From an uncultured Chthonomonadaceae bacterium (GTDB lineage: Bacteria; Armatimonadota; Fimbriimonadia; Fimbriimonadales; Fimbriimonadaceae): DNA of 7,668 nucleotides. Each line of letters starts with the position of its first letter. Within the stretch, counting starts at the first letter, position 1. The notes below the pieces were generated by a model that was given only the letters and a program-made list of their open reading frames with translations, had not been told where the DNA came from and did no database searches. This document shows positions 4,483-7,668 of this stretch, in pieces. Made by a program: the position numbers and the translations under genes. Location of the stretch: positions 1 to 7,668 of the forward strand of contig CAMLDW010000068.1 in the NCBI GenBank assembly GCA_946479035.1, written 5' to 3'.

Positions 4483-6390
4483 GATGGCGACAGGGTCCGG
4501 GTCGATCTCCGCCGTGCGGCCGATGCAGGTGACCGTGTAGGCCCTTCCCATCACGTGCACTCCCTTGAAGGTGAGCTTTTTCCAGGACTTGGGCAGGTTT
4601 GGCCGGAACACGAGCCATTTTGCGCCCTCGAGCTTGATCTTTGCGGCGTCGCTGCTGGCGTTTTCGACGACGCGCGCGCCGATAAAGCCGTAGATCACCG
4701 CGTTGAGGCAGCCCGCAGCGCCAGTGCCGAAGTAGGTGCGGTCGTGCTGGCCTGACTTTTCGCTGAAGAGGAGGAAGGGGTTTCCGCGCAGGTAGCGCTG
4801 CCATCCCTCGAGCCATCTTATGTGTGCGCGGTCCGGGTCGCCGTAGCGAGCTTCGAGCAGCGCGTCGAGGCTCACCGTCATCGCGGGGCCGGAGTGCGCC
4901 TCTTTTCCTTCGAACAGCGCGAGATGGAGGAGCGGGTCTGGCGCGAGGTCTTCGCGCTCGAGCGGCCAGAGGACGAGCTGGCCGGTGGCCTGCTGGTAGG
5001 CGCGGCGCATATCGCCCTCGTAGGCGAGGAGGCCCTTTTCGTCGTGCGGGAAGAACATCGAGCCTTGCGGCCATCTTTTTTCGCCGAGCGCTTTTCGGAT
5101 CGTCCAATCGGCGACGGCGTTGGTGTAGAGGTCTTCGCCGCCGGTGTGCCACTCGTCGACGGAGACGACGTCGTTGATGCCCCATTTTCCGTCGGGGCGC
5201 TTGGAGGCGCGGTCGAGATAGTAGGCCGCGACGCCTCTGATGACGCGGTCGGCGCCTTTGCGCTGGGCGAGGCCGAGGCTCGCGGCAAAGTCGAGGCCCC
5301 AGGCGAGGTCGCCGGAGACGTGCTCTTCGAAGCGGGTTGGCTGGTCGCTGAGCTCTTGCCCTGTTTGGTCTGACTGCCAGGGGACCTTGATCGGGGGCGG
5401 GCGAGGGCTGTTGGCATCGCGCCGCAAGTTTCCGGTTGCAGTGGGCCGCGCTTGTGCGATCCAGTTCATGTAGTTCGTTTGGTTTGCCTGGAGGAGACGG
5501 TGGCTTGCGATCGCCCTTGCGACGTTGGGCTCGGTGAGCGCGAAGGCAGGAAGGAGCCAGCAGTCGGCGTCCCAGAACGTGCGGCCCGCGAAGTGGCCAG
5601 AGCTTGACCCGAACGGGCTGAAGCTGTCGTGCTCGTTCGGCGAATAGAGGGCGCGCAGATAGAAGAGGAAGGATCGCACGGCCTGCTGGTCGGCGAGGGG
5701 CCCTTCGATCTCGATGTCGGTGGACCACACTTCCTCGTGGTAATTCAGTGCGGAGCTAAAGGTGCTTGAGGGGACCCAAATGCCGCCGAACGGTGCGTAC
5801 TGCAGATAGATTTCAGACCACGAATCGCCTACTTCGCCATCAAGAGCGCCGTCATGCTGGGCCCAGTCATTGTTAGCGGAGCAAAGCAGGTCGCCGATCT
5901 TGGCCGTGACGCGCGCGGTTTCGCTGGCCTTGAAGCGCCATCTCTGCGCGTTGAGCGAGCCGAAGGCGACGGACTGCGACTCGACGTCGATGTCTTTTTT
6001 CCCGATTCTTTGTCGCCAGGCGGTCGTGAGCGAGCCGCGCTTGAGGTCGAGCTTTTGTGAGTAGTCGGTTCCCAAGTGAGGGTCGAGCAGGACGCCGTCT
6101 GCGGCCCACTCGATCGCATAATCATAGTTCAGCGGCGCTCCGCTGCCCTCAGTGCGCGGCGTTGCGCCAGCGGGCCCGACGGAAAAACCAGCACCGAGCC
6201 CGCCCACGAACGCGTTCGCGGACTTGTCGACGTCGCGCTCGACGAGGGTCCAGGCGTCGCCCTCGCGCGGGAACTCGGACTTGAAGCCGGCGGTGGGGTC
6301 ATTGGCGACCGGGGGAACCGACGCTCTTCTCGCGCAGCCCGAGGCGAGAACCGCGGCGCTAAGAAAGAGGATAGGTGCGCAGCGCTTCAT
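4477..6390 (-). CDS. GH65-like glycoside hydrolase, predicted lipoprotein
   Basis: A 637-residue exported protein. The N-terminus has a lipoprotein signal: MKRC, a hydrophobic core, then LASGC with Cys19 as the probable lipidated residue, so it would be membrane-anchored outside the cytoplasm. The N-terminal part (about 40-235) looks like the beta-sandwich of GH65 enzymes. The (alpha/alpha)6 catalytic part follows, with family-like landmarks GHFAGRTFWDADCWLLP (265-281), EEHVSGDLAWGLDFA (355-369), VDEWHTGGEDLYTN (411-424) and TYFGTGAAGCLNAVIYGF (552-569). Glu413 aligns with the catalytic acid of the GPDEYH-type motif in GH65. A short beta domain ends the protein. GH65 covers trehalose, maltose, kojibiose and nigerose phosphorylases as well as acid trehalase and glucosylgalactosyl-hydroxylysine glucosidase. 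An exported enzyme is more likely a hydrolase, but the substrate cannot be read here. AAGGGA lies 7 bases before the ATG. Its start overlaps the end of thpR by 32 bp, implying co-transcription. Confidence 0.8.
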   Translation of the reverse strand: MKRCAPILFLSAAVLASGCARRASVPPVANDPTAGFKSEFPREGDAWTLVERDVDKSANAFVGGLGAGFSVGPAGATPRTEGSGAPLNYDYAIEWAADGVLLDPHLGTDYSQKLDLKRGSLTTAWRQRIGKKDIDVESQSVAFGSLNAQRWRFKASETARVTAKIGDLLCSANNDWAQHDGALDGEVGDSWSEIYLQYAPFGGIWVPSSTFSSALNYHEEVWSTDIEIEGPLADQQAVRSFLFYLRALYSPNEHDSFSPFGSSSGHFAGRTFWDADCWLLPAFALTEPNVARAIASHRLLQANQTNYMNWIAQARPTATGNLRRDANSPRPPPIKVPWQSDQTGQELSDQPTRFEEHVSGDLAWGLDFAASLGLAQRKGADRVIRGVAAYYLDRASKRPDGKWGINDVVSVDEWHTGGEDLYTNAVADWTIRKALGEKRWPQGSMFFPHDEKGLLAYEGDMRRAYQQATGQLVLWPLEREDLAPDPLLHLALFEGKEAHSGPAMTVSLDALLEARYGDPDRAHIRWLEGWQRYLRGNPFLLFSEKSGQHDRTYFGTGAAGCLNAVIYGFIGARVVENASSDAAKIKLEGAKWLVFRPNLPKSWKKLTFKGVHVMGRAYTVTCIGRTAEIDPDPVAIK

Positions 6391-6919
6391 ATTCCGGTCC
6401 CTTGGACGTCAGGACGCTCTCGACCAGGTCGAACGTCACCACGGCGAACGGCTCCGTGCGCGGCGCTTGGCAGGACGCGAGGGCAGTCTTGACCGCTTTC
6501 GCGTTGCCCGGCTTGTGCTTATTGATGCGCGCAAAGGTGACGTGCGGGAAGAACGCCCTATTCTCTTTGAACGCCGCGAGGGGCAGGACGGTGTCCGAAA
6601 GCCTTTGTTGGAACCTCTTGAGCTTTTCGACCTCTCCGACGATGCTCGTCGCCAAGATCCTTGGGTTGCGCAGGTCGGGCAAGGAGACCAGGCCTTCGGT
6701 GGCGATTTCGAACGGCTCAGCTTTCACCGAAGCCACCGCCGCTGCGACCTTTTCGGCCTGCTCCTCTTCTAGCTCGCCCAGGAAGTAGAGGGTGATGTGC
6801 AGCTGGTCTTGTGGCGTCCACCGATAGAAGCCTGGCGCCTTGGCCTCGATTCTTTTTTGCACGGCGGAGATCGAGCGGCGCGTCGGCTCTGGGAGCTGGA
6901 TCGCAAGGAAGGCCCGCAC
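6359..6919 (-). CDS. thpR: RNA 2',3'-cyclic 3'-phosphodiesterase (2H family)
   Basis: A 186-residue cytoplasmic enzyme of the LigT/ThpR 2H phosphoesterase family, which opens 2',3'-cyclic phosphates at RNA ends (and can join 2'-5' tRNA halves in vitro). Both catalytic tetrapeptides are present: HITL at 41-44 and HVTF at 126-129, at the usual spacing. The N-terminal RAFLAIQLP strand matches the family opening (MRxFIAIxLP). The reading frame allows a GTG at 6958, which would add 13 residues not seen in the family. The GTG at 6919 is chosen because it fits the family start, and TCTAAT (6926-6931, minus strand) lies 6 bases upstream, suggesting a leaderless transcript. Neither start has an SD site. 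The stop at 6359 lies within the next gene, so thpR heads a two-gene unit with the GH65-like lipoprotein. The family is clear; the exact start is uncertain. Confidence 0.88.
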   Translation of the reverse strand: MRAFLAIQLPEPTRRSISAVQKRIEAKAPGFYRWTPQDQLHITLYFLGELEEEQAEKVAAAVASVKAEPFEIATEGLVSLPDLRNPRILATSIVGEVEKLKRFQQRLSDTVLPLAAFKENRAFFPHVTFARINKHKPGNAKAVKTALASCQAPRTEPFAVVTFDLVESVLTSKGPEYEALRTYPLS

Positions 6920-6925
6920 GGCTAG

Positions 6926-6931
6926 ATTAGA
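6926..6931 (-). promoter_or_regulatory. candidate -10 box for thpR
   Basis: TCTAAT on the minus strand, five of six to TATAAT, ends 6 bases before the GTG at 6919. A transcript from here would begin at or next to the start codon. No -35 of quality was found. Confidence 0.35.
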
Positions 6932-6960
6932 CCCGTTCTCGAGCCTGGACGAAGGCACAC

Positions 6961-6990
6961 TTGACGCCCGGGGCGCCGGTCCACCAGACT
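6961..6990 (+). promoter_or_regulatory. candidate promoter of the dienelactone hydrolase gene
   Basis: TTGACG (6961-6966, five of six) and CAGACT (6985-6990, three of six), 18 bp apart, with only 6 bases from the -10 to the ATG at 6997. No SD site precedes the gene, so a leaderless or near-leaderless mRNA is implied. The site lies in the 77-bp gap divergent to thpR. Confidence 0.4.
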
Positions 6991-6996
6991 GGCCCC

Positions 6997-7668
6997 ATGA
7001 GCGGGGCGATGATCGAGTTCCATGGCAACGGGCAGGCCTACAGCGGCTATCTGAGCCCGAGCGTGAACGGCAAGGGGCCGGGGGTCATCGTGATCCAGGA
7101 GTACTGGGGTCTGGTCGGGCACATCAAAGAGGTCGCGGACCGGTTTGCGCAGGAGGGATTTACGGCGCTGGCGCCGGACTTCTATCACGGCAAGACCACG
7201 ACGGAGCCGAACGAGGCGGACTCGCTGATGATGGCGCTGAGCGTGCCGGAGGCGGCGAAGGTGATCAACGGCGCGATCGACGCGCTGCTCTCGAACCCTG
7301 CGACTGCGGGCGAGAAGGTCGCGACGGTCGGTTTTTGCATGGGCGGGCAGTTGAGCCTTTACGCCGCGACGATCAACGACAAGGTCGCGGCGTGCGTGAA
7401 CTATTACGGCATCCACCCGAACGTGCGGCCCGACTACAAGAAGCTGACGTGTCCGCTGATGGGATTCTTTGGCGAGTACGACGAGTACGTGCCCGCATCC
7501 GCCGTCTCGATGATCGACCTGACGCTGACGGAGATGGGGAAGACTCACAGGTTCAAGACGTACGACAAGACGCACCACGCGTTTTTTAACGACGGTCGGC
7601 CCGAAGTGTACAACCGCGAGGCAGCGGAAGACTCTTGGTCGAAGATGACGGCGTTTTTCCACAAGCAG
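6997..7668 (+). CDS. dienelactone hydrolase family protein, 3' end beyond right edge
   Basis: Alpha/beta-hydrolase of the dienelactone hydrolase family, cytoplasmic (no signal peptide). The full triad is visible: nucleophile Cys114 in GFCMGG, Asp162 in GEYDEYVP, and His194 in THHAFFND. The conserved Glu35 in QEYWGL, which orients the Cys in the classical enzyme, is also present. The 224 codons in the window run through the last helix (YNREAAEDSWSKMTAFF), so only a few residues are probably missing. The classical reaction opens dienelactone to maleylacetate in chlorocatechol breakdown, but most chromosomal members have other or unknown ester substrates. No ring-cleavage genes lie beside it here. 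The ATG at 6997 is used; the ATG at 7009 is an alternative start. No SD site is visible. It is divergent from thpR. Family sure, substrate unknown. Confidence 0.9.
   Translation, partial: MSGAMIEFHGNGQAYSGYLSPSVNGKGPGVIVIQEYWGLVGHIKEVADRFAQEGFTALAPDFYHGKTTTEPNEADSLMMALSVPEAAKVINGAIDALLSNPATAGEKVATVGFCMGGQLSLYAATINDKVAACVNYYGIHPNVRPDYKKLTCPLMGFFGEYDEYVPASAVSMIDLTLTEMGKTHRFKTYDKTHHAFFNDGRPEVYNREAAEDSWSKMTAFFHKQ

Noticed and set aside
4370..5728. Minus-strand 452-residue frame inside the GH65-like gene
   Set aside because: Arg/Pro/Ala-rich out-of-frame shadow of a gene whose own frame has clear family motifs.
6920..6958. GTG at 6958 as the thpR start
   Set aside because: It adds 13 residues absent from the family and has no SD site; the GTG at 6919 matches the family N-terminus.
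6840..7589. Plus-strand 249-residue frame across the thpR and dienelactone hydrolase starts
   Set aside because: It is out of frame with the hydrolase triad and has Gly/Arg-rich shadow composition.
1..7668. CRISPR, insertion sequence, prophage, toxin-antitoxin or defence genes
   Set aside because: I looked for direct-repeat arrays, transposase motifs, terminal inverted repeats and small paired genes and saw none.

Overview
This is a high-G+C window (roughly 60% by eye) of ordinary-looking bacterial chromosome. It holds eight supported protein genes, one tRNA gene and several short regulatory sites, with no gap longer than about 140 bases. The organism is probably a free-living, aerobic diderm. 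A phosphate-porin-like barrel with a terminal Phe and a predicted lipoprotein point to an outer membrane, and an O2-dependent 4-hydroxyphenylpyruvate dioxygenase points to aerobic life. The protein style would suit a deep-branching diderm such as Armatimonadota (Fimbriimonadia), but that placement is a guess from general impression.

Left part (1-1895, minus strand): hppD, cut by the left edge, is preceded by a secreted HExxH metallopeptidase on the same strand. A 90-bp gap between them carries a TATAAT box, a clear Shine-Dalgarno (SD) site and a hexamer repeated three times at exact 20-bp steps. Centre (2029-4136, plus strand): tRNA-Thr(CGU) with its own promoter, a small stand-alone cyclic-nucleotide-binding protein, then a GTG-started porin of the phosphate-selective O/P type with a strong terminator. 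The gap before the porin contains a TTAACG-N5-TTAACG direct repeat that resembles PhoB/PhoP boxes, which fits the porin family. It also contains a competing hairpin.

Right part: an unrecognised 69-residue plus-strand protein with a good SD site (4207-4416) converges on a minus-strand pair. That pair is an RNA 2',3'-cyclic phosphodiesterase (thpR) whose 3' end overlaps a GH65-like glycoside hydrolase lipoprotein by 32 bp. Divergent from thpR is a dienelactone-hydrolase-family gene cut by the right edge.

The genes do not form one pathway; they are tyrosine breakdown, periplasmic proteolysis, porin uptake, sugar cleavage and RNA-end or tRNA functions. Two cross-cutting signals deserve attention. 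One is the Pho-box-like repeat before the porin. The other is that four of the eight gene starts lack an SD site and instead have a -10-like hexamer 6-9 bases before the start codon, as expected for leaderless mRNAs. I found no CRISPR array, insertion sequence, phage gene, toxin-antitoxin pair or defence cluster, and no convincing undescribed multi-gene system.
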